Source: Anaerolineae bacterium
GTDB lineage: Bacteria > Chloroflexota > Anaerolineae > Aggregatilineales > Phototrophicaceae
Reading direction: 5' to 3'
DNA: 64,000 nucleotides
Assembly: GCA_022843385.1 (NCBI GenBank)
Contig: JALHNT010000034.1
Location: 1-64,000, forward strand
The notes beneath the pieces are model-generated. The model ran no database searches. It worked only from the letters and a program-made list of their open reading frames with translations, and was not told the DNA's origin. This document shows positions 52,811-60,993 of this stretch, piece by piece. Both the position numbers and the translations under genes were made by a program. Numbering within the stretch: the first letter of the stretch is position 1; the number at the start of each line of letters is the position of its first letter.

Positions 52811-54238
52811 ATGACCTTAACACCGGCTGCTCTTCGTCAACAGTTCGCCACTGACTTCCAACGTCCGACCTATCATTTTCTGCCGCCCTCTAACTGGATG
52901 AATGATCCCAACGGATTCATTCAGTGGCAGGGGCAGTATCACCTCTTCTACCAGTACAATCCATTTGGCGCGACCTGGGGCAATATGCACTGGGGTCATG
53001 CCGTCAGCCGCGACCTGATCCACTGGGAAGACCTGCCCATCGCGCTCGCTCCCACACCCGGCGGCCCGGATGAAACCGGTTGTTTCTCCGGCTGCGCGGT
53101 GGATAACAACGGCGTGCCGACGGTCATCTACACCGGGGCGCGCGGTGAAAAGTATGATTTGCAGACCCAGTGCGTCGCCACCAGCCACGATAACCTGCTG
53201 ACCTGGGAAAAATACCCCGGCAACCCGGTACTGAGCGAGGTGCCAGCGATTGCCGGCCAGCAGGAGAACTTCCGCGATCCGTTCGTCTGGCGCGAGGGCG
53301 ATAGCTGGTATATGGTGCTGGCCTCAGAAATTCGCGGTCAGGGCGGCGTCATTTTCCTCTATCGTTCTGCCGATCTGCTGAGCTGGGATTACCTGCATCC
53401 GCTGCAAACCGGCGAGCTGCACCGCGATGGCTACGTCTGGGAATGCCCGAACTTCTTCCCCATCGGTGACAAGTGGGTGCTGATCGTTTCTGCCCACACC
53501 GGCAGCGCCACCGGCACCGTCTTCTACTTCGTCGGCGATTACCACGATCATCACTTCACCCCGATCCGCGAGGGTGTGCTGGATTATGCTACGCTGTATG
53601 CGCCGCTGACGACGCTGGACAGCGCCGGACGCCGGTTGTTGTTCGGCTGGCTGCGGGAGTCGCGCGGCGATGCCGAGATGCGTCGCGCCGGCTGGTCGGG
53701 CGCACAATCGATCCCGCGCGTGCTGACGCTCGATGACCAGAACCGGCTGCTGATGACGCCAGTGGCGGAACTCGGCAACCAGCGCCGCGCTCATCATCGC
53801 TGGGAAGCGGTGACGCTGAACGGCGAGATCGATCCGGGTGTGAAGGGCTGGGCGCTGGACATCCAGTCCGTGTGTCAGTTGCAGGCGGCTGGCGTCGTAA
53901 ACATCGGCCTGGCCTGTTCCGCTGATGGGCACGAGCGCACCGATGTCATCTACGAGGCGGCCACGCAGCAGTTGATCGTCCGCACCACCACTTACGCGAC
54001 CGGTGACATCAAGACCACCGCTTCGCGCGAGATCACCCACGCGCTGGACGCCGGCGAGCCGCTGCGACTGCGGCTGCTGCTGGATGGCTCGGTGCTGGAG
54101 ATCATCGCCAATGACCGTACCAGCCTGTCGCACCGCTTGTATCCGAAGGATGCGTCCTGCGACGGCTTGCGGCTGGCCGGCTCCAACGCCACCCTGCAAA
54201 CCCTTGATATCTGGGAGATGGCTTCCATCTGGGGCTAA
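52811..54238 (+). CDS. GH32 fructan/sucrose hydrolase
   Basis: A 475-residue glycoside hydrolase family 32 enzyme that cleaves beta-fructosidic bonds (sucrose, inulin or levan). The catalytic residues are D32 in WMNDPNG, D156 in FRDP, and E211 in ECPN. The five-bladed propeller is followed by a C-terminal beta-sandwich. No signal peptide, so it probably acts inside on imported sugar. The ATG at 52811 is preferred over an in-frame TTG. It is the first gene of the operon with the ABC transporter. Confidence 0.93.
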   Translation: MTLTPAALRQQFATDFQRPTYHFLPPSNWMNDPNGFIQWQGQYHLFYQYNPFGATWGNMHWGHAVSRDLIHWEDLPIALAPTPGGPDETGCFSGCAVDNNGVPTVIYTGARGEKYDLQTQCVATSHDNLLTWEKYPGNPVLSEVPAIAGQQENFRDPFVWREGDSWYMVLASEIRGQGGVIFLYRSADLLSWDYLHPLQTGELHRDGYVWECPNFFPIGDKWVLIVSAHTGSATGTVFYFVGDYHDHHFTPIREGVLDYATLYAPLTTLDSAGRRLLFGWLRESRGDAEMRRAGWSGAQSIPRVLTLDDQNRLLMTPVAELGNQRRAHHRWEAVTLNGEIDPGVKGWALDIQSVCQLQAAGVVNIGLACSADGHERTDVIYEAATQQLIVRTTTYATGDIKTTASREITHALDAGEPLRLRLLLDGSVLEIIANDRTSLSHRLYPKDASCDGLRLAGSNATLQTLDIWEMASIWG

Positions 54239-54360
54239 AGCCGCCGGATGATTGAAGCCAGGCTTGTGTCGTGAGTCTGCTCATAAAGGAGGTATGTGAT
54301 CAATCTACCCGTCAACTACCTGACAACAGTGAATGATCTTGCAATGTTTACGAGAGGACA

Positions 54361-55644
54361 ATGAGTATGAACAGCAAAAAATGGTTCGCTTTTGCTCTGT
54401 TGGTGGCGATGCTGGCACTGGTCGGCGTCACTGCTGCCCAAAGCCCCACCGAATTGAAGCTGTGGTATCACGGCGCGGGCAATGAAGTCGAGCGGGAAAT
54501 CCTGCTCGGGATCATCGAAGACTTCAACAGTTCACAGACCAACTGGTCGGTGGTGCTGGAAGAATTCCCCCAGGCGTCGTATAACGAATCGGTGACCGCC
54601 GCGGCTGTCGCTGGCAACCTGCCGGACATCATCGATGTCGATGGCCCGGTGATGCCGAGCTGGGCCTGGGCCGGTTACATGGCTCCGCTGGATCTGCCGG
54701 AAGGCACGCTCGATGGCTTCCTCCCCGGCGCGATTGGCATGTGGAATGACCAGGTGTACTCGGTTGGTCTGTGGGATGCCGCCGTAGCGGTGTTCGCCCG
54801 CCAGTCGGTGCTGGAAGCCAATGAAATCCGCATCCCGACGCTGGAAGAACCCTGGACGCTGGAAGAATTTGACGCCGCCCTGGTAGCCATTCAGGACAGT
54901 GGCGAGTTCGAATATGCCATCGATGTTGGCATGGCCTGGACTGGCGAATGGTATCCCTATGCCTTCTCGCCCTTCCTGCAGAGCTTCGGTGCCGACCTGA
55001 TCGACCGCTCGACCTATCTGACGGCTGAAGGCGTCCTGAACGGTGAAGAGGCCGTGGCCTGGGGCAACTGGTGGCAGAGCCTGTTCGAACGCGGCCTGGC
55101 CCCCGGCACCTCGCAGGATGGCGCGGATCGCGATACCGGTTTCATTGATGGCAAGTATGCCCTCCAGTGGAATGGTAACTGGGCGGCGCTGCCGGCGCTG
55201 GAAGCCTTCGGCGACGACATGCTGTTCCTGCCCGCGCCGGACTTCGGCAATGGCAGCACCATCGGTGCCGCCTCGTGGCAGTTCGGTGTGGCCGCCAGCA
55301 GCGAAAATCAGGAAGGCGCCAATGCCTTCATCGCCTTCGCCATTCAGGATCAGTATCTGGCGGAATTCTCCAATGGTATCGGTCTGATCCCGGCCACGCT
55401 GAGCGCCGCCGCCATGACCGAGAATTATGCCCCCGGTGGTCCGCTGGAGGTCTTCTTCGGCCTGAGCGAAGCCCAGGGTCTGATCCGTCCGCCGACCCCC
55501 GGCTACCCGGTGATGGCGCTGGTCTTTGAAAAAGCGGCTGCCGACATCGCCAACGGTGCCGATGTCCAGGACGCTCTGGATGCGGCCGTCGATGAAATCG
55601 ATGCGGACATCGAAGCCAACAGCGGCTACGGTTTCGGCCAGTAA
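54361..55644 (+). CDS. ABC transporter sugar-binding protein
   Basis: A 427-residue extracellular binding protein of the family 1 type, with a signal peptide (KKWFAFALLVAMLALVGVTAA) and cleavage near residue 26. LKLWYHGAGNEVEREIL and GNLPDIIDVDGP are typical of the carbohydrate-binding fold. There is no lipobox cysteine, which is unusual for a monoderm-like envelope. Two ATGs (54361 and 54367) are possible; the second has better spacing to GAGAGG. It follows the GH32 gene by about 120 bases. Confidence 0.92.
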   Translation: MSMNSKKWFAFALLVAMLALVGVTAAQSPTELKLWYHGAGNEVEREILLGIIEDFNSSQTNWSVVLEEFPQASYNESVTAAAVAGNLPDIIDVDGPVMPSWAWAGYMAPLDLPEGTLDGFLPGAIGMWNDQVYSVGLWDAAVAVFARQSVLEANEIRIPTLEEPWTLEEFDAALVAIQDSGEFEYAIDVGMAWTGEWYPYAFSPFLQSFGADLIDRSTYLTAEGVLNGEEAVAWGNWWQSLFERGLAPGTSQDGADRDTGFIDGKYALQWNGNWAALPALEAFGDDMLFLPAPDFGNGSTIGAASWQFGVAASSENQEGANAFIAFAIQDQYLAEFSNGIGLIPATLSAAAMTENYAPGGPLEVFFGLSEAQGLIRPPTPGYPVMALVFEKAAADIANGADVQDALDAAVDEIDADIEANSGYGFGQ

Positions 55645-55723
55645 ACTCTTGTAAGCGCGAAAGAGCTGTGGATGCACCCGCGTTCACAGCTCTTTTATCC
55701 TTCACATCGAGGAGTGAGATGCC

Positions 55724-56827
55724 ATGACGAGCATCCGTGCGGCAGGTCCCAGCGACAATCTGGAAAAACAGGAATCGCTGGTGGGGTGGCTGATGGCGGG
55801 CCCGGCCATCTTCCTGATATTACTGTTCTTGATAATCCCGTTCATTATGGCTTTTGTTTTTTCGCTGACGAACCAGCGGTTGATTTCGCCCAATCCGACC
55901 CAGTTCGTCGGTCTGAACAATTTCGCTTCGCTGCTGACATTGCGCACACTGACGGTGGAACCGATCCTCGATGAGGCGGGGCAGCCGGTGCGCGATGAAG
56001 AGGGCAACCTGACTTATCCCCGTCTGCGTGAATTCACCCGCAACAACCCGGCTTACCCGGAACTGGATGGGATGCAGGAATGGACCTCGTGGCAATCGGG
56101 GAATTCCAAAGTCTTTCTGCTCGCCACCGATGTCGTGTTCATGAAGGCTCTGGTCAATACCCTGATCTTTGTCCTGTTCATTGTGCCGGGTCAGGGTGGG
56201 CTGGCGCTGTTGCTGGCGCTCATCATCAACCAGAAGCTGCGCGGCATCAATATCTTCCGCACCATCTACTTCATGCCCGTCGTCGTCTCGATGGTGGTGG
56301 TGTCGCTGCTGTGGCGCTTCATCTATGATGGACAGAATGGCCTGCTCAACACCCTGTTGGGGATCATCACCTTTGGCGGCTTCCAGCCGGTGGACTGGCT
56401 GGGGAATACCGCGACCGCCATGCCGGCGCTGATCGCCATGTCGATCTGGCAGGGCGTCGGTTTTCATATGGTGATCTGGCTGGCCGGGCTGCAAAACATC
56501 CCGGAGAGCCTGTACGAAGCCGCTTCGGTGGAAGGGGCCAATCGCTGGCAGCAGTTCCGCTTCGTCACCTGGCCGGGGCTGCGCAACACCGCCATCTTCG
56601 TCTTCATCATCATCACCATGCAGGCCTTCTCGCTGTTCACCCAGGTCAACGTCATGACGCGCGGCGGCCCATTGGATGCCACCCAGTCGATCATGTTCCA
56701 GGCGGTGCAGCGCGGTTATGAGAAGCAGGATATTTCCGGTGGCTCGACCATCTCGATCATCTTCTTCCTGCTGGTGTTGGGCGTTTCGCTGATCCAGAAT
56801 TACCTGACGCGGGAGAAAAATGCATGA
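55724..56827 (+). CDS. ABC sugar permease, MalF type
   Basis: A 367-residue inner-membrane permease with about six membrane segments and a large external loop (about residues 65-135). The EAA motif is present as YEAASVEGANRWQQFRFVTWPGL, which contacts the ATPase. It overlaps the next permease by four bases. The transporter has no ATPase gene here and probably uses a shared one, as with MsmK-type systems. Confidence 0.93.
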   Translation: MTSIRAAGPSDNLEKQESLVGWLMAGPAIFLILLFLIIPFIMAFVFSLTNQRLISPNPTQFVGLNNFASLLTLRTLTVEPILDEAGQPVRDEEGNLTYPRLREFTRNNPAYPELDGMQEWTSWQSGNSKVFLLATDVVFMKALVNTLIFVLFIVPGQGGLALLLALIINQKLRGINIFRTIYFMPVVVSMVVVSLLWRFIYDGQNGLLNTLLGIITFGGFQPVDWLGNTATAMPALIAMSIWQGVGFHMVIWLAGLQNIPESLYEAASVEGANRWQQFRFVTWPGLRNTAIFVFIIITMQAFSLFTQVNVMTRGGPLDATQSIMFQAVQRGYEKQDISGGSTISIIFFLLVLGVSLIQNYLTREKNA

Positions 56828-57708
56828 CCGCCAAACCCGTTCGTCCCCCCAGCTACCGTTGGTTCATCGTCGGTCAGTACACCCTGCTGACGATCCTGGC
56901 TTTTATCTTCGTCTTCCCGATTGTGTTCATGCTGGTGTCGTCGCTCAAGCCGGATATGCAACTGCTGCGCGATACCTCGTCGCTCAACGCCTTCCTGCCC
57001 ATCGGCGATATTTCGCTGAACAATTATGGCGCCGCCTTCGAGCGCGTGCCGATATTGCAGTTCCTCTTCAACTCGATCTTCATCACCAGCGTGACGGTGC
57101 TGGGGGGCATGGTCATCAATTCGATGGCGGCCTATTCCTTCGCCATCCTGCGCTGGCGCGGCAAGAACCTGATCCTGGCGATCATCATTGCCAGCTTCAT
57201 CATCCCGTTTGAGGCCATCGCCGTGCCGCTGCTGCTCATCGTCAACGGCCTGCCCTGGATCGGTGCCGAAGGGCTGAAGATCGGCTGGTTGAATTCGCTG
57301 CATGTGCAGATCATCCCCTTCCTCGTCAGTTCATTCCAGATCTTCCTCTTCTACCAGTTCTTCCGCGACCTGCCGTATGAGCTGGTGGAAGCGGCGCGCA
57401 TCGATGGCGCGTCGTCGTTCCAGATTTACTGGCGCGTGGTCGTGCCGATCTCCGGGCCAGTGTTCGCCACCGCGGCCATCCTGCGCTTCCTCGATATGTG
57501 GAATCAGTTCATGTGGCCGCTGATGACGACGCAATCGGAACAATTCCGCCCGGTGATGGTGGGGCTGCAATACTTCTTCCAGCTCGACATCGCCTGGGGC
57601 GAGATCATGGCCTATCTCTCGATCATCACCATCCCGGTGTTGATCCTGTACCTGTCGCTGCAACGCGCCTTCATCACCAGCATTGCCTCCACCGGCATCA
57701 AGGGATAA
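56824..57708 (+). CDS. ABC sugar permease, MalG type
   Basis: A 294-residue permease with six membrane segments and the EAA motif as ELVEAARIDGASSFQIYWRVVVP. It pairs with the preceding MalF-type permease. It is the last gene of the fructan operon. Confidence 0.93.
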   Translation: MTAKPVRPPSYRWFIVGQYTLLTILAFIFVFPIVFMLVSSLKPDMQLLRDTSSLNAFLPIGDISLNNYGAAFERVPILQFLFNSIFITSVTVLGGMVINSMAAYSFAILRWRGKNLILAIIIASFIIPFEAIAVPLLLIVNGLPWIGAEGLKIGWLNSLHVQIIPFLVSSFQIFLFYQFFRDLPYELVEAARIDGASSFQIYWRVVVPISGPVFATAAILRFLDMWNQFMWPLMTTQSEQFRPVMVGLQYFFQLDIAWGEIMAYLSIITIPVLILYLSLQRAFITSIASTGIKG

Positions 57709-57831
57709 GCCGCCGCAACCCCACACCCTGCTAAGGGCATGTCCCGTCATGCCCTTAGTCTGTTTCCCAAACACCAGCCACCATCTCCGGCGAACAGACG
57801 GGCCGTCCCTACACCCGTCTATCGCCGATTC

Positions 57832-57859
57832 GTAGGGACGCCCAATGGGGCGTCCGCCG
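57832..57859. repeat. Palindromic GTAGGGACG repeat, copy 1
   Basis: GTAGGGACGCCC, short loop, GGGCGTCCGCCG. A half-copy (GTCCCTAC at 57805-57812) lies just before it in the opposite direction. The same GTAGGGACG...CGTCCGCCG frame with a different stem recurs at 59339-59362 (inverted) and 59378-59406. Confidence 0.65.
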
Positions 57860-57879
57860 CCTCTCTCTATAACCACCCC

Positions 57880-59133
57880 TCACCCCTTCGGCCTGGGCTT
57901 CAGCTTCGACACCGGTGGTGGGGGCTTGCCGCCATCCTCCCGCAGCGCATTCACCACTTTGGGCAGCGCCGCCTCAAAGACATCGTGATCCTTCCAGCCC
58001 TTGAAGTCCGCCACCAACCGCTGCCGCAGCTCATCCGCCACCCAGCCATCACACGCCGGGCTAAACAGGTAGCCATCCAGATCGAGCGGGATAATCAGCG
58101 GCAGGCGGTAATCCTCTTCCTTCTTCACCCCCCGGCTGAATTCCTTCTCCACCCACCAGCTTTTCATGGCCGTCTCCGAGCAGCACAGCACGATCTTGTC
58201 ATACAGCCGGATCGCCTCATAAATAGTCGGGTGCAGCGGGTCGCCGGGGTTCAGTTGATGCTCGTCCAGCCAACAGCGGATGCCCTTGCCCTGCAATGAG
58301 TCGTGCAGCCGCCGGGCGAAGTCCCTATCGGCGTGGCTGTAACTGATGAAACACGAATAGAATTGAATCGCATCCTCCATCAGCGATGGCAAAAAGGTAA
58401 TCAGGCTCTCCGGCACCCCACACCCGCGCAGGAATATGTCGGGGATTTTACCTTTGGAACGGAACAGGGTGTCAATACCGATAGTGCTTCTCCCAGTATG
58501 CGTAACTGCGGTTAGCCCATGAACCAAAGATAAATCCACATTCGCAAAAATGGTGCCACCACATTTAGCCCTACGCAAATCTGCCTCATGCAAATCTGCC
58601 TCAATCAAATTCGTCCAGCGCAAATCTGCCTCAACCAAATTCGTCCAGCGCAGGTCCGCCCCAACCAAATCTGCCTCACTCAAATCCGCAACGCTCAAAT
58701 CCACCTCGCGCAAATCCGCCTCGCGCAAATTAGTCCTAACCAAATCCGCACCGCTCAGATTTGCTCCACGTAAATCCGCCCCACCCATATTCGCCTCAAT
58801 CAGACTTGATCTAACCAAATATGCACCTTTCAAATTTGCTCTACGCAAATCTGCCTCACGCGAATCTGTTTCACTCAAGTCGACGCTTTCTAAATTGGTC
58901 TTTTCCAAATTCACTTTACACAGATTTGCACCGCTCAAATCTGCACCACTCAAATCTGCCTCACCTATATTCGCTCCATATAATTCCACATCACGCAAAT
59001 TTACCCCGCGCAATGTAGCCTTGAACAAATCTGCTTTACGCAAATCGATCACACCATAGTTATTCTCCGCCCGCCACCGATTCCACGCCTCCGCGCCCTG
59101 CCACAGAATTTCCATCAACTTCTCGTCGGCCAT
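57880..59133 (-). CDS. Pentapeptide-repeat/TIR protein, paralogue 2
   Basis: A 417-residue relative of the protein at 50442, in inverted orientation. About 35 pentapeptide repeats (residues about 28-210) and a C-terminal TIR domain from about 262 (CFISYSHADRDFARRLHDSL). Here the catalytic motif SWWVEKEF is complete, with the glutamate expected for NAD cleavage. The repeat region is longer than in paralogue 1 by about ten repeats. The C-terminal about 50 residues of the two proteins are nearly identical. Likely an immunity or signalling effector, inferred from the domain type only. Confidence 0.88.
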   Translation of the reverse strand: MADEKLMEILWQGAEAWNRWRAENNYGVIDLRKADLFKATLRGVNLRDVELYGANIGEADLSGADLSGANLCKVNLEKTNLESVDLSETDSREADLRRANLKGAYLVRSSLIEANMGGADLRGANLSGADLVRTNLREADLREVDLSVADLSEADLVGADLRWTNLVEADLRWTNLIEADLHEADLRRAKCGGTIFANVDLSLVHGLTAVTHTGRSTIGIDTLFRSKGKIPDIFLRGCGVPESLITFLPSLMEDAIQFYSCFISYSHADRDFARRLHDSLQGKGIRCWLDEHQLNPGDPLHPTIYEAIRLYDKIVLCCSETAMKSWWVEKEFSRGVKKEEDYRLPLIIPLDLDGYLFSPACDGWVADELRQRLVADFKGWKDHDVFEAALPKVVNALREDGGKPPPPVSKLKPRPKG

Positions 59134-59240
59134 GCTGTTCTCCTGTGCCGCTACCGGACACCTTCATCGTATCCCAAAACGCCGTCGCCGCCATCCGCTG
59201 GGCGCGAGGGTCGGAATGCGCTTGCCTTCCGATGTTTCGC

Positions 59241-59310
59241 CGAACGAGTCCGCGTGCCGTCGCCAGACGCTAAAGCATCCGGCTGCCCGAATACGAAGCG
59301 CACTAAAGGC
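59241..59310 (+). repeat. 70-bp direct repeat, copy 1
   Basis: From CGAACGAGTC to CACTAAAGGC. The second copy at 60290-60359 differs at about four positions. The stretch AAAGCATCCGGCTGCCCGAA is identical in both. Confidence 0.75.
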
Positions 59311-59523
59311 ACTTAAGACCAGCCCCTTCAATTTACGCGGACACCCCGTTGGGTGTCCCTACGAGCGACCGATTGGTGTAGGGACGTGCAACGGCACGTC
59401 CGCCGGAGCATTACCCGATAAAATGGTTAACCTACATTAACCCCCAGCGCCCCAACACCATGAAAATCCTCTGACCCATTTCGTTTGCCGCCATCCGCTG
59501 GGCGCGGGGGGTGGAAATGCGCC

Positions 59524-59529
59524 TATAAT
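59524..59529 (+). promoter_or_regulatory. -10 box of the MNT gene
   Basis: A perfect TATAAT 27 bases before the MNT start, directly after the second GCCGCCATCCGCTGGGCGCG repeat. No consensus -35; the repeat overlaps the position where one should be, so it may be an operator or activator site. Confidence 0.5.
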
Positions 59530-59556
59530 GATGAAAGAAGATGGGAGCGATTCAGC

Positions 59557-59868
59557 ATGACCGACCTGATCCGCAGCGCCCCAACGCTTGATGAACTACG
59601 CCACAAACGCGCCGCCCTGCTGCAAATCGCGGCGTCCTACGGCGTGACCAACGTGCGCGTCTTCGGCAGCGTGGCGCGGGGCGAGGCTCGTCCCGACAGC
59701 GATATTGACCTGATGGTGGATTTCCCGCCCGATTTCAGCCTGCTCGACCTCGCCGGACTGCTCAATGAACTGGAGGCGCTGCTGGGGCATCCCGTCCAGA
59801 TCACCAGCGCCGCCCACCTGCGTGACGAACTCCGCCCCTATATTCTGCCGGATGTCACGCCGCTGTAA
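59557..59868 (+). CDS. MNT-type minimal nucleotidyltransferase
   Basis: A 103-residue nucleotidyltransferase with the GSVARGEARPDSDIDLMVDF signature (G-S plus the D-x-D metal site). Members act as antitoxins that AMPylate a HEPN-domain RNase partner (MntA/HepT). The partner gene normally follows, but the next 600 bases hold only repeats, so the toxin is missing or elsewhere. The ATG at 59557 follows GGGAGCGATTCAGC. Confidence 0.88.
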   Translation: MTDLIRSAPTLDELRHKRAALLQIAASYGVTNVRVFGSVARGEARPDSDIDLMVDFPPDFSLLDLAGLLNELEALLGHPVQITSAAHLRDELRPYILPDVTPL

Positions 59869-59924
59869 CCCGATTAAATCCTTAACCGGCTTCAGTCCCT
59901 CGCCGCAAAAAGATCACCACCAAT

Positions 59925-60062
59925 TTCGCTCTCTCAACCCCCATTTTTACCAACCCTTCTCTAACCCTCCACCGACGGTCTTAACCATCGCCCTCCCGCA
60001 AAACGGTTAACGCCGACTCGCCTTAAGTCGTACCAAAAAGTTTACCAAAAGTTCACCCGTAA
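59925..60062 (-). repeat. Dispersed repeat A, copy 2
   Basis: In reverse complement this matches 20398-20535 through its full length, best over the first 60 bases (TTACGGGTGAACTTTTGG onward). It contains the same doubled ACCAAAAAGTTTACCAAAAG word. Confidence 0.75.
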
Positions 60063-60289
60063 GCCGAACATTCGGTCTATCCTGAGAGCATCAGGCTGTC
60101 CGGGGATCGGGCGGCGCGGGCGGCGAAACCATCTCAATGCAGGCCGCAAATCCGCCATCAGCCGCAAGGTCAGCCCGTCCCATCCCCCGGCACCCTGCCC
60201 CGCCTCAGCCTCGTCCATCCCTTTCGCGCCTCCCCCTCTCCAACCCATTGGAGAGGGGGCCAGGGGGGTGAGGTTGAGCGGGGGCAATC

Positions 60290-60359
60290 CGAACGAGTCC
60301 ACCTGCCGCCGCCAGATGCTAAAGCATCCGGCTGCCCGAATACGAAGCGCACTAAAGGC
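60290..60359 (+). repeat. 70-bp direct repeat, copy 2
   Basis: The second copy of the segment at 59241-59310. It lies 121 bases before the small terminase start. Confidence 0.75.
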
Positions 60360-60480
60360 GCTGGCAGAAGCAATCCGGCATCACAAAGCCCCTTCAGTGG
60401 GCTTATCCCAAAACGATAGCAGAGGGGTTAACCCCTCTGCGACTGCCGCACAACAGACATCCACAACACAGGAGGTCACC

Positions 60481-60993
60481 ATGCCCAAACGTTATTCAGC
60501 GGAAGCCAAACGGCTTATTCTTGAACGACTCGCCCAAAACAACGGTAACGTCCTTGTCACAGCAGATGAGACGGGTGTAAACCCGCGTACCATCTATATC
60601 TGGCTCAAAGATTCGCGAATCGAAAAAAAGAGTGATGCGAATCTGACGAATCTGACGAATCTTGTGAATCAAGATGCTGTGTCATCCCTGCCCGCTGACC
60701 TTGTCCTCCAACCCGGCGAGGTAGCCGATGTCCTGCGTGAGCTTCAGCAGGGCATGATCCAGAACGTCCGGCTGCTCAACGACGCCGTCGCCCCGGCCAT
60801 CGCCGACGCCACCCTCGCCCAGCGCGTCGCCGCCCTGACCCAGCTCACCGACCGCATCATCCGCCTCAACGGTCAACTGCCACAGCCGGAGGCCAAGCCC
60901 GATCCGAATGCCGACGACGGCACCTATGAAATGGAGCATCCAATCAGGGAGTTCTACGATGAGAAAGATCAAGATACCAACGCTACACCCTAA
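60481..60993 (+). CDS. Small terminase-like helix-turn-helix protein
   Basis: A 170-residue protein with an N-terminal helix-turn-helix (YSAEAKRLILERL, then ETGVNPRTIYIWLKD) like transposase or small terminase DNA-binding domains. Residues about 45-62 (RIEKKSDANLTNLTNLVNQD) are encoded by a stretch that matches, in reverse, the intergenic repeat at 20044-20098, so a repeat seems to have entered the gene in frame. The rest is helical. The start follows a perfect AGGAGG. It overlaps the large terminase gene by 35 bases. Confidence 0.8.
   Translation: MPKRYSAEAKRLILERLAQNNGNVLVTADETGVNPRTIYIWLKDSRIEKKSDANLTNLTNLVNQDAVSSLPADLVLQPGEVADVLRELQQGMIQNVRLLNDAVAPAIADATLAQRVAALTQLTDRIIRLNGQLPQPEAKPDPNADDGTYEMEHPIREFYDEKDQDTNATP

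Larger units (their letters stand above)
59134..59556. repeat. Repeat-rich gap between the TIR and MNT genes
   Basis: Four elements. First, the first about 75 bases (59134-59210) match the leader of TIR paralogue 1 in inverted orientation. Second, GCCGCCATCCGCTGGGCGCG occurs at 59187-59206 and again at 59487-59506, exactly 300 bp apart, with some similarity continuing to both sides. Third, a 70-bp segment (59241-59310) recurs at 60290-60359. Fourth, two GTAGGGACG palindromes (59339-59362, 59378-59406). No gene. Confidence 0.7.
59869..60480. repeat. Repeat-rich gap between MNT and terminase genes
   Basis: Contains dispersed repeat A (59925-60062, inverted copy of 20398-20535), a GAGAGGG-type hairpin (about 60230-60265), and the second copy of the 70-bp direct repeat (60290-60359). 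No credible gene. Confidence 0.65.

Noticed and set aside
58550..59059. Plus-strand ORF of 169 residues with KSAS repeats
   Set aside because: It is the mirror frame of the pentapeptide repeats of the minus-strand TIR protein.
20398..60062. Repeat A copies as attL/attR of an integrated island
   Set aside because: The copies are inverted, no integrase or tRNA target was seen, and ordinary chromosomal genes lie between.
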